Source: Poronia punctata
Taxonomy: Eukaryota > Ascomycota > Sordariomycetes > Xylariales > Xylariaceae
NCBI GenBank assembly: GCA_022579005.1
Contig: MU401612.1
Location: forward strand, 1-64,000
DNA: 64,000 bases
Direction of reading: 5' to 3'
The position numbers and the translations under genes were made by a program. Below are positions 1 to 14,169 of the stretch, piece by piece (the first letter of the stretch is position 1; each line of letters starts with the position of its first letter). The notes beneath the pieces were generated by a model. It had not been told where the DNA came from, did not search any database, and saw nothing but the letters and a program-made list of their open reading frames with translations.

Positions 1-564
1 TATTATATATTTTATATTTTAAAGCTTTATTAAATAATAAGCTTTTTTTTAATTTAAGCTGCTATAAACTATTATATTAATTTTTAAAGTTTATTGCTTT
101 TTTATTTGTTTTTTTGTTTTACTTTTTTAGCTTTATATAGTACTTTTTAGCATAATAACGCTTAAGTTTTTAAAGCGCAGTTGCTTTAAAAAGGCGCTTA
201 AAAACCTTTTTAAAGTTATACTTAAAAAAGTACTTATTTAAGTTAACATTTTTTTAAATACTTTTAGTAGTAATAGCAACTTAAAAAGTTTTAAACTATT
301 ATTTTTAGTTTTAAAAATAAGCAAGCTTTATATAAAACTTAATAAATATAAAAGTATTATTAAACATTTTAATAATTATTAAATTATGCTTATATAATAA
401 CTAAAAATGTTTTAAAAAAAGTACGTAGTATAAAAAGTATTAGCTTATTAAATAAAAATTAATTTAATTAATAAAAAAATGTTATATAATTATATAAAGC
501 TAGCTTTTAAAAAAAGCAATTTTATATAAGTACTAGTTTTTTAATAGTAAACCGGGCTTATAAC
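1..564. other. AT-rich RIP-degraded DNA, no gene
   Basis: The stretch is extremely AT-rich and stop codons fill all six frames. The few remaining C and G bases sit mostly in GpC pairs (AGCT, GCTT). I could not match it to another repeat in the window. It is probably an old transposon remnant that continues beyond the left edge. Confidence 0.7.
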
Positions 565-1222
565 TTTAATAAATTATATTAACTATATTTAGTAAAGTAA
601 AAGGTAAAAACAATACTAAAATTAGCATAGCTAATATATATATTAAATATATAAAATTAATTAATATTTTTTTTATATATAACTAGTTTATAAGTACGCG
701 TTGCTTAACTTTTATAGTTAAGCAATACTTATATTTATTTTAGTTATATATTAGTTAAGCAGTTTAATTTACATTTTAACTATAAAAGCTATAAGGTAAA
801 TTATGTTTGCTGCTTAATAAAGCAGTAAATAAAATGCGCTTTGCGCTTTTTACTTTTTTAATATTATATACTTTTTATTTTAGCTTTATTTTTAACGTTA
901 TAATTATTAAATAACTTAAAAGTGTTTTTACTTAGTGCTACGCAGCGCGCATGCTTTATATTAAGTATATAAACCTTTTTTTTTATTAGTTATTATATAT
1001 AACTTTGTTATTAATAGACCTAAAATAATTACAGCGTAATTTATAAAGCACGCGGTTAATTTTTTAATTAATGCGCTGTATATATTATATTTTTTAAAAT
1101 AAGCTTTGCTTATTTTTCTAATATTAAATTAATTGTAGCTTAATTTGCTAATATGTGCTAAACGCTTTTCTACTTTAGTAGTAACTACTTAGTTATCTTT
1201 AAAGTGGACCTATTATTTGTTA
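565..1222 (-). mobile_element. 0.66-kb MITE-like dispersed repeat, copy 1 (inverted)
   Basis: This segment is the reverse complement, with scattered transitions, of the repeats at 20626-21290 and around 10136-10794. Shared landmarks are the blocks holding GCGCGC-like and AACGCG motifs and the end near TAACTACTTAGTTAT. It has no coding capacity. The termini carry a short inverted TAATAAAT-like match. It is probably a non-autonomous DNA element; its superfamily was not determined. Copy 1 is less mutated near its right end (GTGGACCTATT). Confidence 0.65.
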
Positions 1223-3144
1223 TATTAGTTTAATACTAGTTATAGTTAATATAAGTATTAAAATATACGTTAACTATATTATATATTTTTTTTTTTTTTT
1301 TAGTTTAATATAATTAATATAGTACTACTTTATATAATTTAAAAAATTATTAAAATAACAATATAATACTATATTAAATAAAAACTAAGTTTTTTGTATA
1401 TAGTTATAAATATATGTATTTTATTAAAAAAATATTATATAGTTATTTTATATAGTTTTAGTTTTTTTGCTATATTTTATTAAATATTATAAAAAGCTTT
1501 AGCTTAACTTAGTTTAAATAAACTAGCTTAAATAAAAGCAAGTTAATAGTACTTTTATATAGTGCTAGCGTTAATATTTAAAATATTTTTATATAAAGGT
1601 CTTTTATACTATACTTTTAAAAGTATATATTTTTTTAAAAAAAAGTTGCTAATAAGTATTAGCTATTACTATACTTTTAGCTATAAAGCTATTATTATTA
1701 ATAAGGTTTAATATTATTTAGCAGGCTTATTATATTAAGTGCTAAAAGTTAATTTTGTTTTTTAATAAAAAAACATACTTTTTAAAATTATATTTAGTAT
1801 AAAATGTTTAGCTATTAATAATATACTAAAATAAGTATTTTTATATAAAAGTAAGCTACTAGTATAGCTATAAGCATAAGTACTAGTATAGCTATAAATA
1901 TAAGCTTTGTTATAAGTGTAAGTATAGGTATAAAAATAAGTGCAAGTTTAGGTATAAGTTAAATAAAAGTTAATAGTTATAAAATAAGTAAGTATAGTAG
2001 TATAACTAAAAATATTATTATAAATTATATAGTAGCTATAAACTATAAAATTCTTTTTAATTTCTTTATATATAAGTTTTTTTTTTAAAGTAAATATAAA
2101 AACTTTTTTTTAAACTTAATTTTAAAGCTTTTTTTAAAAGCTATTTTTAACTATTTTAAAAATATTTTAGTTTTAACTTTTAAAGTCTGCTTAATAATTA
2201 TATATAAAGCTATTTATAAAAGGTTTGCTGCTTTTTATATAGTTATATAAGCATTTAGCTATATACGTTATAACTATTTTTTTATTAAATAGTTAGTTAA
2301 GCTAAAACTTTGCATTAAAATAGTTAAGGTTAATATAGTTTTTTTAAACTTTAATATTAACATTTAAACTTATAAAAATGTTTTTATATATAAAAGTATA
2401 AAAACTTTAAATATTACTAGTAGTATTTTTAGCAATATAGTTTTTTTAAGCGTTTAAAAACTAGCTTTTATTTTTAGCTATTATAATAGTTTATATAATA
2501 AAAAAATATAAAAAGTATAAAAGTTCTTACTTATAAGCTTATTTGAGCTATATATTTTTTGTTTAAAAAGGAGCAAAGCTTAAAATAATATTATAAAATT
2601 TAAAAAAAAATCTTTTTATATAAAGCGTTTTATAAAGTAGTGTTACTTTATATAATAATATTTTAAAAAGTCTTATTTATTAAGGTACCTTGCTAATTTG
2701 TTATTAATAAATAATAATATATATTATTAAAAATAATAACTAATTAATATTAGTTTTTTTACTAAAAAATAAGAAATACTTTGTTTTTTATATATATAAT
2801 AAATATACATAGCTAAAAACTTTATTTTTTTATAAAATAAAAAAATAAAACAATAAATAATATATAAAACAAATAATAATAAATTTTATTTTTTAAATTA
2901 ATTTTATATATTTAAGTTTTAAGTTAAAAATTACAGCTAAAGCACAATTTCTTTTAATATTGTTTTTATATAAAGCTAACTAATTTAATTAAAATTAAAA
3001 GGGCTAAGAAAACTTTGCTAGTATTTAAGCTATAAGTTAGCTACTATGTAGCTAATAAGTGCTTTGTTTACTTAGTTAGGTTAGCCTAACTTTTATAGCC
3101 TTAGCAGCCTAAGCTGCGTTCTCGGCTATAGTATTGTTACTAAT
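1223..3144. other. AT-rich repeat remnant, no gene
   Basis: No open frame of useful length is present. Positions about 1850-1965 hold a loose short-period repeat built from 'AGTATAGCTATAAG'-like units. A slightly less mutated patch lies near 3000-3130 (GCCTTAGCAGCCTAAGCTGCG). The rest is RIP-like DNA of unknown origin lying upstream of the gypsy-related sequence that starts near 3145. Confidence 0.6.
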
Positions 3145-4535
3145 ATTCTAACACTTTTTTTTATTTTAAATTACTATTATATAAAAGCTTTTATAATAAA
3201 GGTTTTTATTATAAGAGCTTTTATAAAAGCTTAAAAGGCTAAAGTAATAACTTTTTAAATTAAATTTTTAATATAATAAATTAAAATACGTAGTTGCTTT
3301 AGCTAGTTGCTAAGCAAAAAAAGCTATAATGTAAAATAAAAATTAAAGCTTTTATATATAACTATAAGCTGTTAAAATAAAATGCTGTTGCTATAAAAAT
3401 TAAAAACTAAATTATAGCTATAAAAGAAGGCAATTAGTAAAAGCCCGGCTATAAAGATTTAATATAAATTATATAGGCTTTAATATAAGCTACGTTTAAT
3501 ATTTAAGTAAATTAGCATTTTTATTAAAATATATTAAATTATAATAACTTAAAAAATAAAGCTAGTTTTAATAACTTTTAAAAGTTTATTTAGCAAAAAG
3601 ATGTTAACTTAAAGCTATTTAAGCAAACCTTTTAAAAGCAGTTATATAAGCTTTAGCAATAAAAAAAAAGGTTAAATCTTTTTTTAAGTAAGTATTAATA
3701 TAAAAACTTAAAAGTGCTATATTATTAAAAAATAATAGTTAACTAGCTTTTAATTATTAATATAAACTTTAAAAATAAGTAAAAGAGGGTTTAATAAAGT
3801 AGCGTATATTATTTAATAATATAGTAATAATATATTATAAAGGTAAAAAATAGTAAAGCACTTAGTACTATGCTAGCAAAAAGTATAAATTGCTATAAAA
3901 GCAAAAATATGCTAAACGCTTACTAAAGTAAAAAAAGTTAGTAAATAACTTAAAAGCGCTAAAGTAGTTTAAAAAGAACTAATAACTTATTTAAATAATA
4001 AATAAATTAAAACTAAAGCAAATTAGCATATACTAGCAATAGCTTTATAAAATACTATTATTATAGTAAAAAAGGCATTATAGCTAAATATTGTTTAAAA
4101 ATAAACTATTAGCGTTAAATTGCTAATTAAGCAAAAATAAGCAAAAATTAGCTAAATAGCTTAAAAGTTAAATATAAAACATTTAAGCAGCTTAGTTAAA
4201 TCTTAAAAATAAAAAAAATAAAAGCTAAGCTAAAGTAAAACAATATATTTAATTTACTTTAGCAAAGTCTTATAAAGCGTTTAATATTATAAAGCCATTT
4301 TAAGTAATAGCTATAGTCTTTTTAAGTAGTAAGCAAAAGCTAAAAATAGTTATTATAAATATAAATATAAAAGCTTAAGTTAATATTATATATAAAGACT
4401 TTATAAAAAAACACTTATAAAAAGCAAATATTTTTAACTTTTGCTAATAAAATTAAATAAAAAGCTAATAAGATGCTAGGCAGCCTATATAGCTAGTTTT
4501 TAAATAGTTAACATATAAAGAATTATAATAAATAA

Positions 4536-4757
4536 TGTTAAAACTTAGCAATATAGCTTATAACGTATAATTGTATTATATAACGTATAAAGAAAAGTAT
4601 TCTTTTTTATTGCATAGTTTTCTTATACTAAATAGGTAAAAGAAGACCTTTTATAAAGGAACTTTTTTTTTATAGTAGTTTGTATTTTAGCTATATTATT
4701 TTTACTATATAGGCATTATATTAATTATAGTTTTTTTATACTTTATTAGATCTAATA
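4536..4757. repeat. 5' LTR of element B (222 bp)
   Basis: It is a direct repeat of 9912-10135 and inverted relative to 36348-36564. It runs from TGTT to TAATA, the last bases probably a mutated TAACA: the least mutated copy still reads TGTTAGATC on its forward strand. Confidence 0.8.
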
Positions 4758-7700
4758 TATCTATTTAAAATAAACTAACTTATTAAACTATTTTATAGCT
4801 AAAAGAAAGCTTTTAAATTATAATAAATAAAAATTTATAATTTTAAATATAGTGTTTTTAGTTTTTTTATTTAAGCTTTTTAATTTTTTATACCTTTATA
4901 GTAATTGCTTAAAGCTTTTTTTAAAGCTATATTGCTTTTATATTAACTAAGTTAACTTGCTATAAAAAGCTTAATTATTTATTATATACTAATAACTTTA
5001 TAAAACTATTTACTATTATTAAATTTATAAGTATATAAACTATTTAAAGTATTTTATTAATTACTTTTTACTATAACTAATAGTTATATATATTAACGTA
5101 CTACAATTTTATTTTTAGTATAGTAATATTTTTATTAACTAAACTATTTATTTATTAGTTATTATATTAAATAGTAATATACTTAGTTTTTAAATTAATA
5201 CTAAGCTTATAAATAAGCTAGCTAAGAAATATAGCTTTTTTTACAGCTTAAGCTAGCGTAAACAGCTTTGCTTTAGTTGTAAAAGTAGTAATTATATTTT
5301 ATTTATTAGCTTGCTAGCTAATAAGTTTTTTTTAAAAAATTATAGCATAAGCTTATAAGCTTTTTTAGTTAATAGTATTATTTATAAAAAATAAATTGCT
5401 AGCTATATTAAGCTTATTTTTTTTAGTATATTATAAAGCAAATTGTTAATTTATATAAAAGTAGTTTAATACTTAGTTAGTAGTAGCTTAGTAAGCTAAA
5501 AAAGGTTATTATTAAATTATAAAAGTTGTAAAGCAAAAAAAGCTATATTTAGCTTAGTAATAACTGCTATATATATAATAAATCTAATTTTTTATTATTA
5601 GTAATAATTCTTTTTTTAAAATAGCTATTTTATTATAAAAAAGCAGCTTAATAAATCTTATTTATATAAAAAGCATTTTACTAAAAGAGTTATTTAACTT
5701 ATATATTTTTTTAATATAAGCAAATTAAAATAGCTAAATTAAACTTTGTTAATAGTTATAAATAACTTTTATTTTTAAAAACTATTTTAAATTATAGGTT
5801 TTTATTAGTTAATATTGTTTTTTTGTTTTTTTAATACTTTAACAAGCTTTAGTTTTTTAAAACTTTTAATAAGCAACTATAAAGTTATTAATATAAATAA
5901 AAATGAAGATTTTGTTTTCTATATAGTAATAGGGCTTATAAAGTACTAGTTTAAATTTAAGCTTTTTAAGCGTAAATATAAGTTTCTTTGCTATAAAAGC
6001 AGTAATCTTTTTAATTTATAAAGTGCTTTAAAAAGCTTTAAAATAAAGCTAGATTCTTTATACTTATAAAGTATTTTTAAATATATTCTTTTACAAAGAG
6101 TTGCGTTAATAAAAGCGTTAACTATATTATATTATTTTATTTTAAAGTTAAACTTAGCTATAATAGCTATAAAAGTTTTAAAAAATCTGGTTATAAGTAT
6201 TAAAACGTATATTATTTTACTTTTATATATAAGCTATTAATTGCTATATATAATTAACTAAGCTTTGCTTTTTAAGTAAAAGATTTTTTATTAAACTTAT
6301 AAACATATACTTATATATAATTTAAAATTTATTAATTTGTAGCTATAAAAATAAAATTTTTTAAAAGCTTATTTAATTATAACTTTTTAAATAAAGCTTT
6401 TTAGCTTTTATAAACTTACTTTTTAAAAAATAGCTTAAAAGCTTTTTATAAAAATATAACAAGTAAAAGCTTGCTTTAATATATTAAAATACTATTTCAT
6501 AAGTTTTTTAAAGTATAGTTATAATAGCTATTGTTTATAATTTTAATTTTATTTAAAAGCGCTTTTAAAGTAGCGTAAAGATTGCTTTAGCGCTTTAGCT
6601 TTATTAGCTTTGCTTATTAGCATATTATATTTAAGTTTAAAAATATATAAGCATTTAATATTAAATATAGCTTTTTAGTATTTTATTTATTTATTTACTT
6701 TAATAAAAGCTTATTAGCTTAATTTAAATAGTTTAGTATAAAGCTTAGTAAAGTAAGTTAAAAAAGTATTATAATGCTTATTAATATATAGTTTTGCTTA
6801 GCTTTTATAAAAGTAAAGCAAAAGATTATTATAATATTTATTAAAATTAGCATTTTTAATTATTATAAGCATTATAATATTTAAAAATAAATATAAAAGT
6901 AATAAATAAAGTTAAAACTTTAAGTTATTATAAAAGTAATTAGTTTTATTAAATTTAAAGTTTTTTATATTTTTAATAGCTTGCTTATTATTTACACTAT
7001 TAATAGTATTTAAATTATACTTAAAACTTTTATATATTTTTTATTTTTATAAAAGTTAAAGCTATAAAGCTTAGTTTTAAAAATTAAAACCTTATTTAAA
7101 AAATTAGTAAAAAAATTATAATTAAGTATTTAAAGCTTATTTTTTAGTTTTTTAAGCTTTTTATTAAATATTTAGTTTTTATTAAATTTTATATTTTTAA
7201 GATAAATTATATAATTAGTTCAAAGATTTTAAAGTTTATATATATTAGTTAACTTATAGCTAATAAAATAATTTATTTAAGCTTTAAAGCTTAGTTTTAA
7301 ATGTTTTTTTTTATATTAGCAATAAAAGTATAGGCTTTATATTTATAAACTTATAAATAATTTAAGCATAGTTTTTTAATTTTAACGTAATTATTTTACA
7401 CGCTAAAATAAGTATAAAAATGTTTATATAAAGCTTTTTAGTTAAATATATATTTAAGTATTTAGTTTATTAAATATATAGTAACTTTTTTAATTTTAAC
7501 TTATAAGCTTTTAAAAAGCTTTGCGCTAGCTTTTATATATTAAGCGCGCTTTTTAACTATTTAGCTAAACTACTTAGCAGCGCTGTTTTAAGCTTAAATA
7601 TTTAAAGCTAAAAATTTAAATATAATAAATTCTTTATTAATAAAATAAGTTTTAACTTTATAAGATTATAATAGTTGCTTATTTAACTTAATTATATTAA

Positions 7701-9911
7701 CTTATTAATTATAAACTATTTTAATATTTAATATAAACATTTTAAATATTTTTAATATTATATTTGCTTTAAAGTTTAGTAAATAATAATTAAATAAAGG
7801 TTTTAAGTATTTTTAGTTATAAGTAATATTAATACTTTATTTTTAATACTTTTATTATATAAGTGCTAGTTTATAGCAATGCGTTTAAATAAGTAGTTTA
7901 GCTATTTTTTTAGTGCTTTGTTAATTTAGTTTTTAAGCTTTTTATATATATAGCTTAAGCAATCTATTAATTTAATGCTTTAATTTACAAATCTTTTTTT
8001 TTCTTTTTTTTAGCTAACTAGGTAATAAATAGCGTTAGGTTTTAAATAGCTAAGTTAAAAATATTATTGAAAAGATTTACTTTAAACGCTAGTTTTTTAA
8101 TATATATTATTAGCAAGTTTTTTTAAGTATAAAAAAAAGCTTTGTTTATATTTAAAAGTAAGTATTTTAAAACATAGTGTTTATATTAGTTTTATATGTA
8201 ATATAGCTATAAACTATTTATTTTTTAAAAGTAGCTTTTAAGTAGCTTTATATTTTACTAAAAAAAAATTAATTTAAAATTTTAAGTAAAATAAAGTTAG
8301 TTATAAAATTTGTATAGTAAGCTATATTTTTAAGCTAAAAAATAAAAAGCTTTAGTATACTTTAAACTATTATATTAACGTTTTTATATGCTTAAATTAG
8401 CATAACTATATTATTAGCATATACTAGGTTTTTATTAAGTACGTTTTTAATATTATAAAAACAACTTATTTTATTAAAAATATAAAAAGTAAATTTTAAG
8501 TTAAAGATAGCAAAGTTTTTTTAAAAATATAAGCTACATTTTTGCTATTTGCTTGCTTTAAAGCTAGCGCAAGTAATAACCTATTTTAATTATTATTAAT
8601 TTTTATATAGCCTTTTTATTAATTTTAATTTTTTATACTTATTTTTATAATTTTGCAAGCTTTAATTTTCTTTTTAAGCTTAAGGTTATATTTTACTTTT
8701 AGCTTAATATAATTAGCAATTTAAGTATTTATTATAAAACTTTTACTAGCATTTTTTAAAAAGAAGTATAAGCAACTAAGTAGATTATAAAAGCTTTTAT
8801 ATATAAAATAAACTTTTTTAGTACTAAAAGTGTTTTTTTAAGTTTTTTTTGTTAGTATAGTAGTGCTTTTATAAGCAAAGCTTTTGCTATAGCTATAAAG
8901 TATAGATTTATTATAAGCTTTATAGCTTTTCTTTTTATTTATTAAAAAAAACGCTAAAGCTTTATTTTTTAATTTTCTTTTTTAGTTATATTTCTTTTAT
9001 TAAAAGTTGCAAATAACCTTTTTATTATCTTTAGTTTTTCTAAATTGCTTTTTAAACACTATTTAAGTATATAGATTTATAATTATTGTTTAGTATTTTA
9101 AAGTACTATTTAGCAAGGCTATTTAGTAGTTTAAATAAAAGATATTAAATTAGTACTTATATTTGTTTTTAAGCGCTTTAATAATTCTTTTAAATAGTTT
9201 TATAATTAAAAAGTATTTATAAACTTTATATTTTTTAAGTTTTATAACTAATTATTTTAATTTAGCAATAAACTTTATAAAATCTTTAATAGGTTTTTTT
9301 AAGTATTAGTTAATAAAGTTTATATAATTAAAGCGTGCTGTTTTATTTAATATAGTGCTTATAAGTGTACTAATAGCTTTTAAAATATTGTATTAAAATT
9401 TTAGGTTTTTTTTAGCTTAAAGTAATAAGATTAATATGCTGCTAATACTAAATTTTAAACTTATATTTTAAGTTTATACTTTTTTATTAGTAATTAAAGT
9501 ATACTTTTTTACTTTGCTTTTATATATACTAATTATAAATTTAAAATTGCTTTTAGTATTTATAATAAGTTTATAAAATTTAGTTATAAGATTTACTATA
9601 TTAATAGTTTTTTTTTATTTATTACTAATATATTTCTAGCTATATTAAAGCTATTTTAAGTTTTTTTTAGTTAAGCTTTTTATTAAATTTGCTTATATTA
9701 GGCCATATTAGCTTTTTTAGCTAAAAACCCCTGTTTATAAAATTAATATACTTTTATAGGTTAAAAAAGTATGCCTTTACTTTAAACTCCTTATTTTAAG
9801 CATAAAAGTTTTTTAAAAGACTTAAGTAAGCTTTAATTTTGTTACTATAATAGCTAAATTGCTATATTTATTATACTTTAATAATAATAATAAGCAAATA
9901 AGACTTTTAAT

Positions 9912-10135
9912 TATTAAAACTTAGCAATATAGCTTATAACGTATAATTATATTATATAACGCGTAAAAAAAAGTATTTTCTTTTTATTATAAAGTTTTTT
10001 TATATTAAATAAGTAGAAAAAAACCTCTTATAAAAGGACTTTTTTCTTTATAATAATTTTTACTTTAACTATATTATTTTTACTATATAAACATTATATT
10101 AATTATAGTCTTTTTATAACTTATTAGATTTAATA
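9912..10135. repeat. 3' LTR of element B (224 bp)
   Basis: It matches 4536-4757 with differences that are mostly transitions, as expected when RIP mutates both LTRs independently. Confidence 0.8.
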
Positions 10136-11329
10136 GATAATATGTTTACTTTAAAAATAACTAAGTAGTTATTATTAAAGTAAAGAAGCGTTTAGCATAA
10201 ATTAGCAAATTAAAAAATAATTAATTTAATATTAAAAAATAAGTAAAGCTTATTTTAAAAAATATAATATATATAGCGCGTTAATTAAAAAGTTAACTGC
10301 GCGCTTTATATATTACGCTATAATTATTTTAAGTTTATTAATAACAAGGTTATATATAATAACTAATAAAAAAAAAGTGCATACTTAGTATAAAGCATGC
10401 GCGCTATATATTATTTATAAAGCACTAAGTAAAAACACTTTTAAATTGTTTAATAATTATAATGTTAAAAATAAAGCTAAAATAAAAAGTATGCAATATT
10501 AAAAAAGTAAAAGGCATAAAGCACGTTTTACTTATTGCTTAATTAAGCAATAAGCATAATTTACTTTATAGCTACTATAAATAAAGCGCAAGTTAAACTG
10601 CTTAATTAACATATAACTAAAATAAATATAAGTATTGCTTAACTATAAAAGTTAAACAACGCGTACTTATAAACTAGTTATATATATATATATTAATTAA
10701 TCTTATATGTTTAATATATATACTAGCTACGCTAATCTTAGCAGCGTTTTTTACCTTTTACTTTACTAAATATAGTTAATATAATTTATTAAAAGAATTA
10801 AAAAACATTTAAGCAAGTATTTTATATAATATATAAAAAGTAAAAAGCACTAAAGCTTTTAATATTATAGCTAAAAATAAGTTAATTAAGCATAGTATTA
10901 AATATAGCTTTTATTTAACAGCTTTATAGCAAATATTAAAAATTAGATTTTAAAAAGTTTGCTAAAAACGTAGTTAGCAGTTAAATAGCGTACGTTGCTA
11001 ACTTAACAAGTATAAATATTAGTTTTTTAAAAGAATTATTGTTTTTTAAAGTTAATAATAAACTTAGCACTAAAAACAAAATTAATTTATTTAAATATTT
11101 TAAAACATTTTAGCATATATACTTTAAACTATTAGCAAAAAGGTTATTAGTGCTAAAAAAGCATAATATATAATAAACTTAGTAAAAAAGGTATAAGTGC
11201 TATTTAAACTAATTTACTTTATTATAAAAGCCTAATAATAAGTGCTTAAAAAGTACTTTAAAAAACCTTTAAATAAGCTATATATAGCACTTAAAAGCAA
11301 GTATAAAAGCTTTTATTTTATTTATACTA

Positions 11330-11830
11330 AAAAACAAAAACTATAAAGCTTTATATTAATTATAAAAGCTTAAATAAAATGATTATAAAATATATTTTTA
11401 TTTATTTTTTATATTAAGAGTAATAAATAAGCTAAAGTTAATAAAGGTTTTTTTATAGCTAAACTTTTATAATACTTATTATTATATTTAAATTAAGCAT
11501 AATAATAAATAAAAAACTGCCTTTTAAACAAAATATAAATATTTTAAAAATATAGTTATACTTATTAAATTAACTAATGCTTTTATAACCTTTTAAGCTT
11601 ATATATATAAAGCACTAGCTAGGCTAGTAAATTATATTTATATAGTTTACTTAAACAATATTATAGTTTTTTAAAAAAATAAAAGAAAATATAAAAAGCA
11701 CTTTTAATTAGGTTATAAGCAGTTAGCAAAATATTAACTTTTTATAAAGCTAGTAAAGTATAAATTTTTTAAGATTAAGATTAAAATTAAAATTTATTAT
11801 TATAACTAAAAAATAAAAATAAACTTTTAA
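11330..11830 (+). pseudogene. Ty3/gypsy reverse transcriptase remnant
   Basis: One frame keeps the signature spacing of a Ty3/gypsy reverse transcriptase. K-T-A-F is read at 11513-11524, L-T-N-A at 11570-11581, and the catalytic Y-L-D-D appears as Y-L-N-N at 11648-11659, exactly 45 codons after the first K. The two D-to-N changes are G-to-A transitions as expected of RIP, and intervening stops fit CAA or TGG converted to TAA or TAG. A V-D-Y/L-N-K-like stretch lies upstream near 11355-11385. It would have copied the element's RNA; it is not functional now. Confidence 0.8.
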
Positions 11831-14169
11831 AAGGTTGTTATTATTTAAAAGTAAAAAGTATTAACTTTAGTATATAATATATAAGTATTTTTAAAGTTTG
11901 CAAACTTTTATTAAAGGTTTATAGCTAAGTATATAAACAATATAAGGCTAATTATAGCAATTTTAAAAGCTTATACTTTGCTAAGATATATTTTTAAGTA
12001 AACTTTAAAAGCAAATTAAGCGTTTAAAAATATTAAAAAAGCTTCTTTGTTAGCAACTACGTTTTACTACTAAAATAGTTATTTAAATATTAAAATAAAA
12101 ATAAATGTATTAATAAAAAATATTAAAAATATTAATATAGGTTTATAAACAAACGTAAAAACTAATTACTTACTAATTATAAAAGCTTATAAATATAAAA
12201 CCTAAATAAGCAATAAGCTAGCAAAAGCTTTTAGCAATTATAAAAAGCTATAAGTACTAGTAGTAACACTTTAAAAAAATAAATAAAACTTTTATAGTAT
12301 AAATAAATTATATAGCTTTAAAAAGCGTAGTTAACCTATTAGCGCAAAACCTTTTAAAAAAGCTTACCTACTAAGTATAAAAGCTAGTATAGTTTAATTT
12401 TAATATAAAATACTAATTAAGCATATTAAATTTAGCAAATTAATTATTAAAAAGGCTAAATTATATAGCTAAGAAATTTAGTATAAAAATATAATACTAA
12501 TGTTAAAAAAAACTTTAAGTAGTTAGCAAGCTACTAGAAAAAATATAGTAGTTATTAATAAAGATCTTATTTAAAAAAAAAAGGAAATAAAGTATTAACT
12601 TATGCTATTAAAGCAGCTTAAAAAGCTTTATTAAACTTATACTTGCTAGCTTATTTAGTAATAAAAGTATATATAATAAACTTAGAAGCTTATAAAGCGC
12701 TAAATTTTTACTATATAATTATAAACAATTTTTAAAAGCAAAAAGGTAAAACAAATTAAAATATATACTTAACTTATATATTATATACTATATAAATAAT
12801 AGTAGTAATTTATTTAGCAAAAGCTACTACTAAAAGTATAAAAACTGCTTTAAAAAAAAAAGCTAAAGCTATTATTTATAACTAATATATTTTATATACT
12901 AAAGCTAAAAGATTAGCTTAAAGCAAAATAGCTTTTTAACTAGCAGCTTTAATATAGTTTTATAAAATAGTTTATAAACTATAAGCTAAAAAGTTAACTT
13001 ATAAAAAACTTCTAAAAATTATATACTATAAGACTAAAATATATAAAAATATTATATTAATAATAAAAATATATTATATTTTAAAAAGTAGCTAGTAATT
13101 TTAGCTTAAAAAGCTTTAATAATGTAATTAATATATTAGCACTATAATAACTTAAAAGCTAAGTATATAAAAAACACTAAGCTATTATAGTATAAGTTTT
13201 ATTAAAAAGCCTTAAAGCAAAATGTTTAAATATACGTTACTAGCTATATACAATATAAAAAAGCTTAAAAGCTAAAGTATAAGCTTTATAAAAAGATTTA
13301 GTTATTATTTTTATTAAAGCAGCTTTTTAAAAAAATAGTTTAGATTTTATTATAAAACTAGTTTTATATATAAAAGCAAATAATAAGGTTTATAATATAA
13401 CTTTAATTATTATAAACTAGTTTATAAAGATAATATTGTTTATTTTTATATAAAAAACGCTTAATTCTACTAAGCTTATAGCAATTATATACTATAAAGT
13501 AAACTATTAATATAAGTCTTTTAAAAGATTATAAATAATAAAAACAAACTTATTATAACTAAATTTTTAAAAAAGTTTTATAAAGTATAAAAAGTATATT
13601 AGCAGCTATTTACTATATAGCACCTTTAAACTAATAGCTAAATAAAATAAGTTTATTAAACTTTAAAAAATATTTTTATACTTTTTATATTAATAAGCTA
13701 AATAGCTAAGTAAAAGTACTTATAAAAGCTAAGTTTATATATAATAATAGTTAATATACTATTATAAGCTATTTGCTATTTAAAGCGCTATATAGTTACT
13801 ATTTAAAAAGTATTAAGTATATATTAAAGCAGCTTTAATTTAATATTTAAAAAGTAAAAAAAAAGCTATAGTAAATAAAAGCTATATATTACGTAGTATA
13901 TAAGCACTAAAAGTAAGTAGTTAAGTTACTATAAAAATATTATAATAACTATTATATATTAAAAAGGTTTTAAGTAAGTAATATAATAAAGCTATTAATA
14001 ATATACTTTAAATTTAAGTATAAAAAAAGCTAGCTTTTATATATATTTAAGTTAAAGTTTTTAAAAAGGTAAAAACTTAAGCATACTAAATTAAGTTATT
14101 TAAAATTTATTTTTAAGTTTATAATATGTTTTTTATATTATTACTTAAACTATAAATAAACTAGCTAAA

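Larger units (their letters stand above)
4536..10135. mobile_element. LTR retrotransposon B, full length, RIP-dead
   Basis: Two direct repeats, 4536-4757 and 9912-10135, begin with TGTTAAAAC (TATTAAAAC on the right, one transition) and end near TTAGATCTAATA. They are flanked by a 5-bp duplication, AATAA at 4531-4535 and GATAA at 10136-10140, differing by one G-to-A change. The total is 5.6 kb with 5.15 kb internal. The interior has no open frame. Coding orientation was not established and no reverse transcriptase motif was located. A truncated third copy lies inverted at 36348-38224. Confidence 0.8.
4522..10794 (+). mobile_element. 0.66-kb MITE-like repeat, copy 2, split by LTR element B
   Basis: The left tip (4522-4535) and the remainder (10136-10794) join to give the same sequence as 20626-21290. 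It sits inside gypsy copy A between repeated AGAATT bases, and LTR element B is inserted 14 bp from its left end. The order of events is therefore gypsy A first, this element second, LTR element B last. Confidence 0.6.
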